A stretch of 64,000 nucleotides of DNA from Rhodobacterales bacterium RIFCSPHIGHO2_02_FULL_62_130 (GTDB lineage: Bacteria; Pseudomonadota; Alphaproteobacteria; Rhodobacterales; Rhodobacteraceae), in the NCBI GenBank assembly GCA_001828855.1, contig MHZT01000044.1:1-64000 (forward strand). The letters run 5' to 3'. Below, in pieces: positions 27,684 to 35,658 of this stretch. A program made the translations under genes and the position numbers. The notes beneath the pieces were generated by a model. The model was not told the DNA's origin, made no database searches, and was given only the letters and a program-made list of their open reading frames with translations. Each line of letters begins with the position of its first letter. Position 1 is the stretch's first letter.

Positions 27684-29963
27684 TCAGGTCGGGGTGCCGA
27701 GGATGGATTCGATGACCTTCTGATAGGCCAGAACCTCGGGCGGGATCACCACGGCGGCGGGCAGGCTGCCGCCGCCTTTGCGGTTCATCTTCAGCTCGGC
27801 CCATTCCTTGACATAGGCGATGGTCTTGCCGGTCAGGAAGGGGTTGGCGCTGATGACGCCCTGCCCCATCACATCGACGACCAGTTGCTCATCTGTGGCG
27901 GAAAGCACCATATTCGCGCCCTCGGCTCCAAGGAAGTGGCACAGATAGAGCCGCCCCGCCGTAATCTGGTGGCCGCGTGCGCGCAGATAGGCTTCGCCTT
28001 CGCGGGCAAGGGCCGTGACCATCTCGCGGCTGATGGTGGGATCGTTCCGCAGGGCCAGAAGCGCCTCACGCGTCATGCTGCCCGCCAGATCGGGGCGGTA
28101 TTGCTGCATCATCCGCAGCCATGTGCTTTCGATGAACTGGCCCAGACCTGTCGCGGTGGACAGCGGGTTCTTGGCATCTGCCTTGCCGCCGGATTCGACG
28201 CGGATGATCTGATCGACCAGCGTTTCTACCGCAGACCCCCCGCCATCGGCCACCACGGTGCCGCCTGCGTTGAAGGGGTCCACGGCCTCGCCGCCCTCAT
28301 AAATTTCAAAGTGCAGGTGGGGGCCGGTGGATTGGCCGGTGGTGCCGATATAGCCGATAAGATCGCCCGCCCGCACCTCTTGGCCCGCCTTTATCCCGTC
28401 GGCAAAAGCGTTGAGATGGGCATAGCGGGTTTCCATCCCGCCCGTGTGGGTGATCTTGATCAGGTTGCCGTAGGAGCCGCCATCCCCCGCCGCAAGGATC
28501 GTGCCATCAAAGGCCGCGACCACGGGCGTGCCAATCGGAGCGGCCCAATCAGTGCCTTTGTGCAGCTTGGCCACTTTCAGGATCGGGTGCATGCGCGGGC
28601 CAAAGCGGGAGGTCAGCACGCCCTCGGCGGGTGTCACCATACCGGCGCGCAGGGACACGCCGCCGCCACCGCCACCGCCCGAGCCCTGGCCGAAACAGGC
28701 GTAGTCATCCTTGCCCGCCTGTTTGAACACATGACATTCCAGCGATTTGCCTTCACCCTTGATCGCGGCATAAAGGATCTGGCCCGGCCCCGGCCCATCG
28801 GTTCCCGCCTCACGCGAGAACAGCAGGGTCATCTTGTCACCCGGCGCGGCAAAGCTTTCCAGATCGAAAGACTGGCTCATCAGCACGATGGTTTCGGCCA
28901 CAATGGCGGATGGCACACCGTTGCGGATCGCTGCGGAATAGAAGGCATCCAGCATGCGGTATTTCCGGCTGGTATCGGCCCCCGCCACCGCATCGTCGCC
29001 CGCAAACGAGAACAGATCTTCTTCCACCCACGGATCGGCCGAGGTGACCACTTTGCCCGCATCATTGGTGGCCAGCGACCCGAAATAGGTGTCGCCGGTA
29101 TAAAGCGACAGTTGCACCGGCACTTTCAGCCCGCTGCGATCCGCCGCGCGCAGGGCGAGGATATAGCCGTTGCCCAAAGTGCCAAGCGCCGGCATCAGGG
29201 CGATGCCCGCCTCGGCAAAGCGTTTTGCGGCGGCCTCGTCCATGCCATTGGCCGTCATCAGCGCCACCAGATCGGAGGGTTCCTTCAGACGCAGAAAGGT
29301 ATCCTCATAGGGCTTTTTGCGCTGCGTTTCCGGCAGGATGAAGGTCAGGCTGGTGGTATTTTCAATGCGGGTCTTGGTGAAGGTGTCCGGCGCCGTGGTT
29401 TCGCTGCCCGCAAGGTTTTCGCCCCAACTGGCCTCATCCTCGACCACAACGGTTTCAAGCGGCTGGGTCTGCGGTTCTGGCACCGGGGTTGCGGGCATGG
29501 CGGAGGGTGCGCTGCGTTGGGCCTGAAAGAACGCGAAATCTTCGCGGCTGGAAGGGATGGTGGTGATCAGCCGCTCTTCGGTGGTGATCATGTCGTCGCG
29601 CAGCAGCACCAATTCATTGCCCGCGCGGTCGGTCGGCACTTCGGCGGGGCGCAGCAGGGTTTTCGAGTGTTCGGCCATGCCACTGGTATCAAAGCGCAGC
29701 AGCATCGGATCGCCTGCCAGATCGACAAAGGCCGAAGCATAGGCAGCGGTCGACTCGGCGGCGTGGTCGTGGCTGTCCTGATCCTCTGTGGCGGTCTGAT
29801 CAGGGGTGCCAAGCGTGATGATGCCGGACAGATAGAGGCCAAGCGCCACGGCAGCCAAGGCCAGAGAACCCCCACCAAGCAACAGGCTTGGCATAAGCCA
29901 CGACTTGCGGCGCCTGCGGGTGGCGTTTTGGCGGGCGGCTTTGAACCGGGGGTCGATCTCCAT
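27684..29963 (-). CDS. Membrane-anchored M23 metallopeptidase fused to a lytic transglycosylase domain
   Basis: 759 residues. A basic N-terminus and one membrane segment (~20-47) leave the rest in the periplasm. After a long region of unknown fold (~50-430) comes an M23 (LytM) domain with metal-binding LHKGTDWAAP (~465-475) and GPHLHFEIYEGG (~545-555). The C-terminal ~170 residues resemble a soluble-lytic-transglycosylase fold: RVESGG with a candidate catalytic Glu (~590), TATGLGQFIESTWL, and ITAGRLYLCHFLGAEGA. It would cut both peptide cross-links and glycan strands. Its position, convergent with the T6SS operon, suggests that it opens peptidoglycan for the secretion apparatus, but general cell-wall turnover is also possible. 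It probably forms an operon with the upstream caspase-like gene (21-base gap). Confidence 0.82.
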   Translation of the reverse strand: MEIDPRFKAARQNATRRRRKSWLMPSLLLGGGSLALAAVALGLYLSGIITLGTPDQTATEDQDSHDHAAESTAAYASAFVDLAGDPMLLRFDTSGMAEHSKTLLRPAEVPTDRAGNELVLLRDDMITTEERLITTIPSSREDFAFFQAQRSAPSAMPATPVPEPQTQPLETVVVEDEASWGENLAGSETTAPDTFTKTRIENTTSLTFILPETQRKKPYEDTFLRLKEPSDLVALMTANGMDEAAAKRFAEAGIALMPALGTLGNGYILALRAADRSGLKVPVQLSLYTGDTYFGSLATNDAGKVVTSADPWVEEDLFSFAGDDAVAGADTSRKYRMLDAFYSAAIRNGVPSAIVAETIVLMSQSFDLESFAAPGDKMTLLFSREAGTDGPGPGQILYAAIKGEGKSLECHVFKQAGKDDYACFGQGSGGGGGGGVSLRAGMVTPAEGVLTSRFGPRMHPILKVAKLHKGTDWAAPIGTPVVAAFDGTILAAGDGGSYGNLIKITHTGGMETRYAHLNAFADGIKAGQEVRAGDLIGYIGTTGQSTGPHLHFEIYEGGEAVDPFNAGGTVVADGGGSAVETLVDQIIRVESGGKADAKNPLSTATGLGQFIESTWLRMMQQYRPDLAGSMTREALLALRNDPTISREMVTALAREGEAYLRARGHQITAGRLYLCHFLGAEGANMVLSATDEQLVVDVMGQGVISANPFLTGKTIAYVKEWAELKMNRKGGGSLPAAVVIPPEVLAYQKVIESILGTPT

Positions 29964-29984
29964 TCCCGCCCCTTGCTGTGCAGC

Positions 29985-31673
29985 TTAGAACGAACCGGTC
30001 ATGCCGATCGTGCCTTTGGTGATCCGGGTCTTGGCGGTTTCCTGCTTTTTCCCGGTTTTCTTTTTGGAGTTCACATCGACCTTGGTTTCCACAGGCTCGA
30101 TGGCGCTGGTCCGGTTGCCGGTCTTGACTGCCGATTTGGCAACGCGCACTTCGCAGACAACCTTGCTTTCGGTTTTCAGGGCGGCATAAAGCGCCTCTGT
30201 CGGCTCAAGGCTGTCGGGAACCAGACGCTTGGCAAGGAAATAGCTGGTCAGCGCAGTGCGCGAGCCTTTGCCCCAAGACCCGTCCACCTTCATCTGATAG
30301 CAGCCGACGCGCTTCAACTCGGTCTGCACGACCATGGCGAGTTGTTCCGGCGGGATGATGGTGATCACCTCTTCGGTCAGAAGATCGGGGTCAATCGCTG
30401 CAAGGATGGCGCGGTCGTCGTCATTGTCGGGGGTGACGACGCGGCCCTTTACGGTGGTGGGACCATTGGCACCGACATCGCGGGTGTCCCAGTTCAACGC
30501 CGCAAGGCGGATCGGGGCGTCTTCTTCGGTCTTGGCCGGATCAAGTTCCGCGATTTCGGGCTGCGCGGGGGCTTCCCCAATGGTCACTGAAGAATCCACG
30601 ACCTCCAGCCCCGCCAGATCATCGACGGCAGGTTCAACCGTGCCAGATTCGGCCACCTGCACATCGGGCGTGGCGGGTTCTTCGAGAACCGGCGCGCCGA
30701 TGACGGTGGTTTCGGCGGCGACCAGAACAAGATTGGCCTCGGACACGGCGATTGCGGCCTCGGCCTGTGCCAAGGAGTCCTCATCGAAACCCGATTGCGC
30801 GAGAAGATCCATGAATTGCTTGCGGTCTTCGGGATCAAGCTGGGCCAGAAGTTCGTAATCGGCCTCGCTGAGTTCCTGCTTGGCCACTTCGGCCTGCGGG
30901 ACAAAATAGAATTGCTCGCGCAGCGAAGACTGATCCCACGGCACCTGCTTGCGAAGGGTCGCATTTTCAACATCGTTCCGCACTTCGATCATCATGTCAG
31001 AGATCGAAATGCCTTCGGTTTCGATATGGCTGAGCAAGGCCGTAGTAAAAGGGCTATTCTTGCTGTCGGCAACGGCATCGGCCGCCACACCGCCCGGTTC
31101 GGTCGAAAAGGCGACAAAGGTGCCGACGCCAGCCTGCACCCGCGCCAGACCATCCGCCGCCGCCCCCGACCCGCGCACCGCAGCGGGCAGCGGATCATTG
31201 CGGCAGGCATCCAGAAAGATCAGCGTCTGGCGATTGCGGCTTTGCAGGCGGGCGATGATTCCATCAAGGCTCCAGGTTTCGGCCTTGGCACCGTCGCGGC
31301 TGTCGAGTTTTGCGCTGACGGGGACAAGGTAGTTCACCCCGCTCATCTGAAAGGCGTGGCCCGAGTAATAGAACACCGTGCTTTCTGCACCTTCGGAGTC
31401 CGTCACGAACCTGTCCAACTCGGCCCAAAGCGAATCGCCGCCGGCGTTGGTCATCAAGGTGACCTTGAAGCCAAGCCGTTTCAGCGCATCAGCCACAGCG
31501 GTGGCGTCGGTGACGGGATTCGCAAGATCGGGGGCGGCGTCATAATCGGCGTTGCCGACCACAAAGGCGAGACGTTCGGCATGGGCCAAAGCCGCGGAAA
31601 GCATCAAGGAAATGCACACAGCGGAAAGCCGCTGCGATGCCCGCTTCCAGAAATGCCAACCTGTCTTGGCCAA
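29985..31673 (-). CDS. Secreted caspase-fold (peptidase C14) protein with peptidoglycan-binding-like C-terminus
   Basis: 562 residues with a signal peptide (~1-32, ending ALAHA). The C14 domain (~33-255) starts RLAFVVGNADYD and has the catalytic pair His106 (FYYSGHAFQM) and Cys157 (LIFLDACRND). A Pro/Glu-rich linker follows (~310-420), then a region with GCYQMKVDGSWGKGSRTALT (~455-475) that resembles a PG_binding_1 fold, and a basic Lys-rich tail. Exported bacterial caspase-like proteins exist in many alphaproteobacteria, mostly of unknown role. Here it is encoded just upstream of a peptidoglycan hydrolase and next to a T6SS, so processing of cell-wall or secretion components is one guess. 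The catalytic residues look intact. Confidence 0.82.
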   Translation of the reverse strand: MAKTGWHFWKRASQRLSAVCISLMLSAALAHAERLAFVVGNADYDAAPDLANPVTDATAVADALKRLGFKVTLMTNAGGDSLWAELDRFVTDSEGAESTVFYYSGHAFQMSGVNYLVPVSAKLDSRDGAKAETWSLDGIIARLQSRNRQTLIFLDACRNDPLPAAVRGSGAAADGLARVQAGVGTFVAFSTEPGGVAADAVADSKNSPFTTALLSHIETEGISISDMMIEVRNDVENATLRKQVPWDQSSLREQFYFVPQAEVAKQELSEADYELLAQLDPEDRKQFMDLLAQSGFDEDSLAQAEAAIAVSEANLVLVAAETTVIGAPVLEEPATPDVQVAESGTVEPAVDDLAGLEVVDSSVTIGEAPAQPEIAELDPAKTEEDAPIRLAALNWDTRDVGANGPTTVKGRVVTPDNDDDRAILAAIDPDLLTEEVITIIPPEQLAMVVQTELKRVGCYQMKVDGSWGKGSRTALTSYFLAKRLVPDSLEPTEALYAALKTESKVVCEVRVAKSAVKTGNRTSAIEPVETKVDVNSKKKTGKKQETAKTRITKGTIGMTGSF

Positions 31674-31759
31674 TTTGGAAATGCCCTATGAAATACTCTG
31701 CTTTTCAATGTAGCGCAGGGGGAACGGTCTGACTAGCCCCGCGCAACTGGCAAGCGACT

Positions 31760-32191
31760 TTAGGGCGTTGCCGCCAGAAACAGCGACCAGCGCTGGGTTT
31801 TCTGTGTGTCCACCTCGATAAAGCCTGCGGCGACGTGGCCGCGCGCCCAACATTCGGTGATGCCCCGGATGGTGAATTTGCGCGGCGAAATGCACATCTG
31901 CGTCGTGCCGGGCATGATCGGCTGCCCAAAGACATCCTGCGCGTAGATGTAGATGTAGCGACTGGTCAGTTCATCCTTGATGACGTTGGCGCATTGGTTC
32001 GGGCCAATGGTCCACCAGCCCTCGGTCTGGAAATCGCCCGCGACATCCTGCCCGATGGCCACGTTCACCACGTCGAAGGACTGGTTGCAGACGGCAAATT
32101 CGGCCCGCGCGGTGGTGGCGGCAAGCGTCAGAAACACCACCGCCACAAGGGCGCGGCACAGCAGGCGCGGCAGGGTTAAGGCGTGAACCAT
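31760..32191 (-). CDS. Exported DUF1036 family protein
   Basis: 143 residues from the ATG at 32191, chosen because it gives a clean signal peptide (VHALTLPRLLCRALVAVVFL, then TARA); a start 29 codons upstream would bury it. The mature part has the DUF1036 pattern: FAVCNQSFDVVNVAIG, EGWWTIGPNQCANVI, then YIYIYAQD and a closing FTIRGITECW. The paired cysteines suggest disulfides. The function of the family is unknown. It lies between the caspase-like gene and a divergent small exported gene. Confidence 0.8.
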   Translation of the reverse strand: MVHALTLPRLLCRALVAVVFLTLAATTARAEFAVCNQSFDVVNVAIGQDVAGDFQTEGWWTIGPNQCANVIKDELTSRYIYIYAQDVFGQPIMPGTTQMCISPRKFTIRGITECWARGHVAAGFIEVDTQKTQRWSLFLAATP

Positions 32192-32344
32192 GACGGCAGC
32201 ATAGGATGGCCGCCTGTGCTGCGAAAGGCGCGTCTTGGCCAGCGCCTTGCCCGAGGCTATGTTTTTTTGCAAATCCATGATAGGTTGATCTCAGGCTGGG
32301 GTGATCGCCCGCGTTTTTGGGCTGCATCTTATGGGAATCGTTGC

Positions 32345-32599
32345 ATGAACCGGATGTCTTCACTTCTGATCCTGACGCTTGCACTGTCGGCAAATGCCGC
32401 CTTGGCGGACGGCAGCGCGACCAAGGAAAAGCCGCTTTATGCCGTGTCGCTGGCCTGCATCATTGAAAACGGCGAGCGTAGCGGCAATTGTCCGCGCATC
32501 GCGCCCAAACCGCAGATCATGCTTGTCTCGGCGGAAACCACCAAGGGCAAGCGCGCGCGCATCACGCAGATGCCGTGGATGATCGGCGCGTTCCAGTAG
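32345..32599 (+). CDS. Small exported protein of unknown function
   Basis: 84 residues from the ATG at 32345; longer upstream starts would bury the signal peptide. Signal peptide MNRMSSLLILTLALSANAALA, then a short mature part with two cysteines (SLACIIENGERSGNC) and a basic segment ending in MPWMIGAFQ. No family recognised. It is divergent from the DUF1036 gene (gap 153 bases) and upstream of another small exported protein, so it may belong with the T6SS-flanking accessory block. Confidence 0.6.
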   Translation: MNRMSSLLILTLALSANAALADGSATKEKPLYAVSLACIIENGERSGNCPRIAPKPQIMLVSAETTKGKRARITQMPWMIGAFQ

Positions 32600-32675
32600 T
32601 TGACAGGGGCGCGTGGCTGCGAACAACTAGGCTGAATTGTCGGCATCGACCTGTTCAGCGAAGAGGATTGCCAAA

Positions 32676-33095
32676 GTGCGTATTGCCAAGACCGCCGCCG
32701 TCATCTGCCTGTCCCTTGCCGCCCATCCTGCCTTTGCCCAAAGCGGCAACTTCGAGTTGGAGCTGAATTCCTCGGCTGATGTGCCTCAGGGCTGTCGGCT
32801 GACCTTTGTGGCGACAAACAACACAGGGATCGCGCTGACCAAGACCGGCTATGAGGTGGCAGCCTTTGACGCTTCGGGCGTGGTGGCGTCTTTGCTGGTG
32901 CTGGAGTTTGGCGAGTTGCCACTGAACAAGACCCGCGTGGTGCAGTTCGATTTGCCCGATTTCAAATGCGCCGACCTGTCGCGGCTTTTGGTGAACGGGC
33001 AGGACAGTTGCGACTCGGCGGATGGCACGCATGATGTGTGCATCAAACAATTGAGCGCAAGTTCAAGAATTTCGTCGATTCCCTTTGGCCTGTAA
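32676..33095 (+). CDS. Small exported protein of unknown function, probable GTG start
   Basis: 139 residues if translation starts at GTG 32676, which follows AAGAGGA by 8 bases and gives a clean signal peptide (VRIAKTAAVICLSLAAHPAFA). A TTG start at 32637 is possible but unlikely. The mature part reads like a beta-sandwich: FELELNSSADVPQGCRLTFV, AFDASGVVASLLVLEF, then LNKTRVVQFDLPDFKC, with four cysteines that could form two disulfides. No family assigned with confidence. A strong hairpin follows. Confidence 0.65.
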   Translation: MRIAKTAAVICLSLAAHPAFAQSGNFELELNSSADVPQGCRLTFVATNNTGIALTKTGYEVAAFDASGVVASLLVLEFGELPLNKTRVVQFDLPDFKCADLSRLLVNGQDSCDSADGTHDVCIKQLSASSRISSIPFGL

Positions 33096-33104
33096 GCCAT
33101 CCGG

Positions 33105-33128
33105 CCCCGCATCGAAGGCGATGCGGGG
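33105..33128 (+). terminator. Hairpin after the small exported protein gene
   Basis: Perfect 10-base stem CCCCGCATCG/CGATGCGGGG with AAGG loop, 9 bases after the stop. The following tract is only partly T-rich (GGTGCAACCCTTT), so it may work with the repeat element just downstream. Confidence 0.65.
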
Positions 33129-33140
33129 TGGTGCAACCCT

Positions 33141-33204
33141 TTCATCTTGATCAAAATATCCGCGCCGGAGGCTGCTGTGGCAGGCCTATTCAGGCCGAGA
33201 TGAA
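33141..33204. repeat. Intergenic inverted repeat, copy 2 (degenerate), overlapping the 3' end of cysA
   Basis: Left arm TTCATCTTGATCAAAATATC (from 33141) followed by CGCGCCGGAGGC, and right arm CAGGCCGAGATGAAA (33190-33204), are diverged forms of the arms at 27590-27670. The right arm read on the minus strand (TTTCATCTCGGCCTGAATA) supplies the last codons and the TGA stop of the short cysA. Confidence 0.65.
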
Positions 33205-33909
33205 ATCCCGCACGAATTGGGTGGCGGGACGGGCGCGGATGTCGGCGGGGCGGCCGATCTGTTCGATCTGGCCCATCGACATCACCACCACCAGATCGGC
33301 CAGTTCCATCGCTTCGTCCTGATCATGGGTGACGAAAACCGTGGTCAGGCCGGTGGAATCGTGAATCTCGCGCAGGCCTTGGCGCAATTCTTTCCGCACA
33401 CGGGCATCCAGCGCGCCAAAGGGTTCGTCCAGCAGCAACATGCGGGGTTCAATCGCAAGCGCGCGAGCCAAGGCCACACGTTGTCGCTGGCCGCCCGAAA
33501 GCTGTGTCGGATACCGCGCGCCAATGTCTGGCAGTTGGATCAGTTCCAGCAATTTGGTGACGCGGCGGGAAATCTCGGCCTCGGGCGGGCGCGATTTGCG
33601 CGGGCGGGCGCGCAGGCCGTAGGCGATATTCTCGAACACAGTCATGTGGCGGAACAGGGCGTAGGACTGAAACACAAAGCCTGCGCGGCGCTCTTGCACC
33701 GTCAGCCCCGTAGCGTCCACACCATCAAACAGCACGCGGCCCGAGTTCGGGAACTCCAGCCCGCCGAGAATCCGCAGCAGCGTGGTCTTGCCCGACCCCG
33801 AAGGCCCCAACAACGCCACCAGCGCGCCGGAAGGGATCGACAGGCTGACAGGGCGCAGCGCAGCAGTGGCGCCGAATTCTTTCGAGATCTCGTCGATTTC
33901 GATTTGCAT
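33190..33909 (-). CDS. cysA: Sulfate/thiosulfate ABC transporter ATPase CysA, short form
   Basis: 239 residues from ATG 33909 (AAAGGAACGCCC before it); a 28-codon upstream extension is repetitive and unlikely. Walker [10 protein letters not shown] (~35-43), signature [15 protein letters not shown], Walker [12 protein letters not shown] and the switch His ([11 protein letters not shown]) are intact, so the ATPase should work. The usual CysA is about 350 residues, with a C-terminal regulatory (TOBE-like) domain; here the protein ends at FVRDFISA, right inside a copy of the intergenic repeat, so the regulatory domain is missing. This could be a natural short form or a truncation by the repeat. 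It is the last gene of the sulfate operon. Confidence 0.9.
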   Translation of the reverse strand: MQIEIDEISKEFGATAALRPVSLSIPSGALVALLGPSGSGKTTLLRILGGLEFPNSGRVLFDGVDATGLTVQERRAGFVFQSYALFRHMTVFENIAYGLRARPRKSRPPEAEISRRVTKLLELIQLPDIGARYPTQLSGGQRQRVALARALAIEPRMLLLDEPFGALDARVRKELRQGLREIHDSTGLTTVFVTHDQDEAMELADLVVVMSMGQIEQIGRPADIRARPATQFVRDFISA

Positions 33910-33930
33910 GGGCGTTCCTTTCAGTTGCGG

Positions 33931-33959
33931 TTGGGTCAGTGGCGTTTGGGTCAGTGGCG
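33931..33959. repeat. 14-bp direct repeat spanning the cysW stop
   Basis: TTGGGTCAGTGGCG occurs at 33931-33944 and again at 33946-33959; the second copy holds the cysW stop codon. Probably a recent tandem duplication in the cysW-cysA junction. Confidence 0.6.
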
Positions 33960-34829
33960 GTGCGTGGCGGCAAGCTGATCGGCATAGCGCCATTCCAGCA
34001 GGGTTTTCAGAACCAGCGTCACCAGCGCCAAGAGCGCCAACAGCGCGGCCATGGTGAAGGCGGCAACCGAGAGATATTCGTTATACAGCATTTCGATGGT
34101 GATAGGCATGGTCGCGGTCTGGCCCCGGATTTTGCCCGAAACCACGGCAACGGCACCAAATTCTCCCATCGCACGGGCGTTGCACAGCAAGACGCCGTAA
34201 AGCAGCGCCCAGCGGATATTGGGCAGGGTGACGGTGAAAAATACCCGCCAGCCACCGGCGCCAAGGGTCAACGCGGCTTCTTCCTCAACTTTGCCCTGTT
34301 CGATCATCACGGGGATCAACTCGCGCGCCACGAAGGGGAAGGTGACGAACAGTGTTGCCAGAATGATGCCGGGGACGGCGAAGATGATCGGATAGCCCTG
34401 CGCCACCATCCAGCCGCCGAACAGACTGTTCGTGCCGAACAACAGCACAAGGCACAGCCCCGCCACGACGGGCGACACCGAAAACGGCAGGTCGATCAGG
34501 GTGATCAGGAAGGCCTTGCCGCGAAAATCGAATTTGGTGATGAGCCATGCGGCGGCCACGCCGAACACGGCGTTCAGTGGCAAGGCCAGCGCCGTGACCA
34601 TGAGTGTCAGCAGCACAGCCGAGCGCGCATCGCGGTTGCCCAGCGAGGCCAGCGCCTCGATCACGCCATCTTTCAGCGCCTCGGCAAAGACGACGATCAG
34701 GGGGGCGAAGAGCAGCACCGACAGCACCACAACCACGCTGGCGATCAGCAGCCAGCGGGTCAGCGGGCTTTCCGTGGTAACGGGGCGAAAGTTGGCGGGA
34801 CGAAACTGCGGGGCGGGTGTGTCAGACAT
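33951..34829 (-). CDS. cysW: Sulfate ABC transporter permease CysW
   Basis: 292 residues with about six membrane segments. The ATPase-contacting EAA loop is visible ([20 protein letters not shown]), preceded by [16 protein letters not shown]. The conserved N-terminal [16 protein letters not shown] and [20 protein letters not shown] are typical of CysW. It overlaps cysT by 8 bases (34822-34829) and pairs with CysT to form the channel for sulfate/thiosulfate import. Confidence 0.93.
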   Translation of the reverse strand: MSDTPAPQFRPANFRPVTTESPLTRWLLIASVVVVLSVLLFAPLIVVFAEALKDGVIEALASLGNRDARSAVLLTLMVTALALPLNAVFGVAAAWLITKFDFRGKAFLITLIDLPFSVSPVVAGLCLVLLFGTNSLFGGWMVAQGYPIIFAVPGIILATLFVTFPFVARELIPVMIEQGKVEEEAALTLGAGGWRVFFTVTLPNIRWALLYGVLLCNARAMGEFGAVAVVSGKIRGQTATMPITIEMLYNEYLSVAAFTMAALLALLALVTLVLKTLLEWRYADQLAATHRH

Positions 34830-35658
34830 GTCCGATCCTCCGGCGGCTGAAGATCTGCACGGCGTTGATCACCAGCAGCATGAAGAAGGAAATCGCCAGC
34901 ATTGAGATGCCGATGGAGGCCGCGCCGTTATAGTCGAATTCCTCAAGCCGGATCACGATCAGCAGGGGGGCGATCTCGGTCTTCAGGGGGATGTTTCCAG
35001 CGATGAAGATGACCGATCCGTATTCGCCAACCGACCGCGCCAGCGCCAGCGCAAAGCCTGTCAGCGCGGCAGGGGCCAGCATCGGCAGGATCACGCGGCG
35101 CAGGGTATAGGCACGGCTGGCACCAAGGGTAGCCGAAGCCTCTTCGACCTCGCGCTCGATTTCCTCGATCACGGGCTGCACGGTGCGGGTGACAAAGGGC
35201 AGCCCCACGAAGATCAGCGCAATCAGGATGCCCCATTGCGTATAGGCGATGCGGAAGCCCAACTCTTTGGCAAATTGGCCGAAAAAACCGTTCGGGGCGT
35301 AAAGCGTTGTCAGGGCGATGCCAGCCACCGCCGTGGGCAGGGCAAAGGGCAGATCAACCGCGGCGTCGATGATGCGGCGACCGGGAAAATCATATCGCAC
35401 CAGCACCCAAGCCAGCACGATGCCGAACACCAGATTGAACAACGCCGCATAAAGCGAGATTCGGAACGACAGGAACAGCGCCGCCCAAGTGCGTTCGGTG
35501 TTCACCACCGCCCAGACTTCGGGGAGGCCGAAACTTGCCCCCTTCATCAGAAGCGCGCCAATCGGCAACAGGACCACAAGGCTTAGCATGGTCAGGGTGA
35601 CCCCCACACTTAGCCCAAGGCCGGGCATGGGGGAACGGTTGATCAGCGGGCGGCTCAT
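34822..35658 (-). CDS. cysT: Sulfate ABC transporter permease CysT (CysU)
   Basis: 278 residues, six predicted membrane segments. Family features: PGRRIIDAAVDLPFALPTAV, the EAA loop EVEEASATLGASRAYTLRRV, and SVGEYGSVIFIAGN, which is typical of sulfate permeases. The start at 35658 overlaps the binding-protein stop by ATGA, and its end overlaps cysW, so the four transport genes are one unit. Confidence 0.94.
   Translation of the reverse strand: MSRPLINRSPMPGLGLSVGVTLTMLSLVVLLPIGALLMKGASFGLPEVWAVVNTERTWAALFLSFRISLYAALFNLVFGIVLAWVLVRYDFPGRRIIDAAVDLPFALPTAVAGIALTTLYAPNGFFGQFAKELGFRIAYTQWGILIALIFVGLPFVTRTVQPVIEEIEREVEEASATLGASRAYTLRRVILPMLAPAALTGFALALARSVGEYGSVIFIAGNIPLKTEIAPLLIVIRLEEFDYNGAASIGISMLAISFFMLLVINAVQIFSRRRIGHV

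Noticed and set aside
27672-30590. A 972-codon open frame on the plus strand opposite the M23/transglycosylase and caspase-like genes
   Set aside because: Its product is Arg/His/Gly-rich without recognisable motifs, and the opposite strand encodes clear domains with catalytic residues. Long antisense frames are expected in GC-rich DNA with third-position bias.
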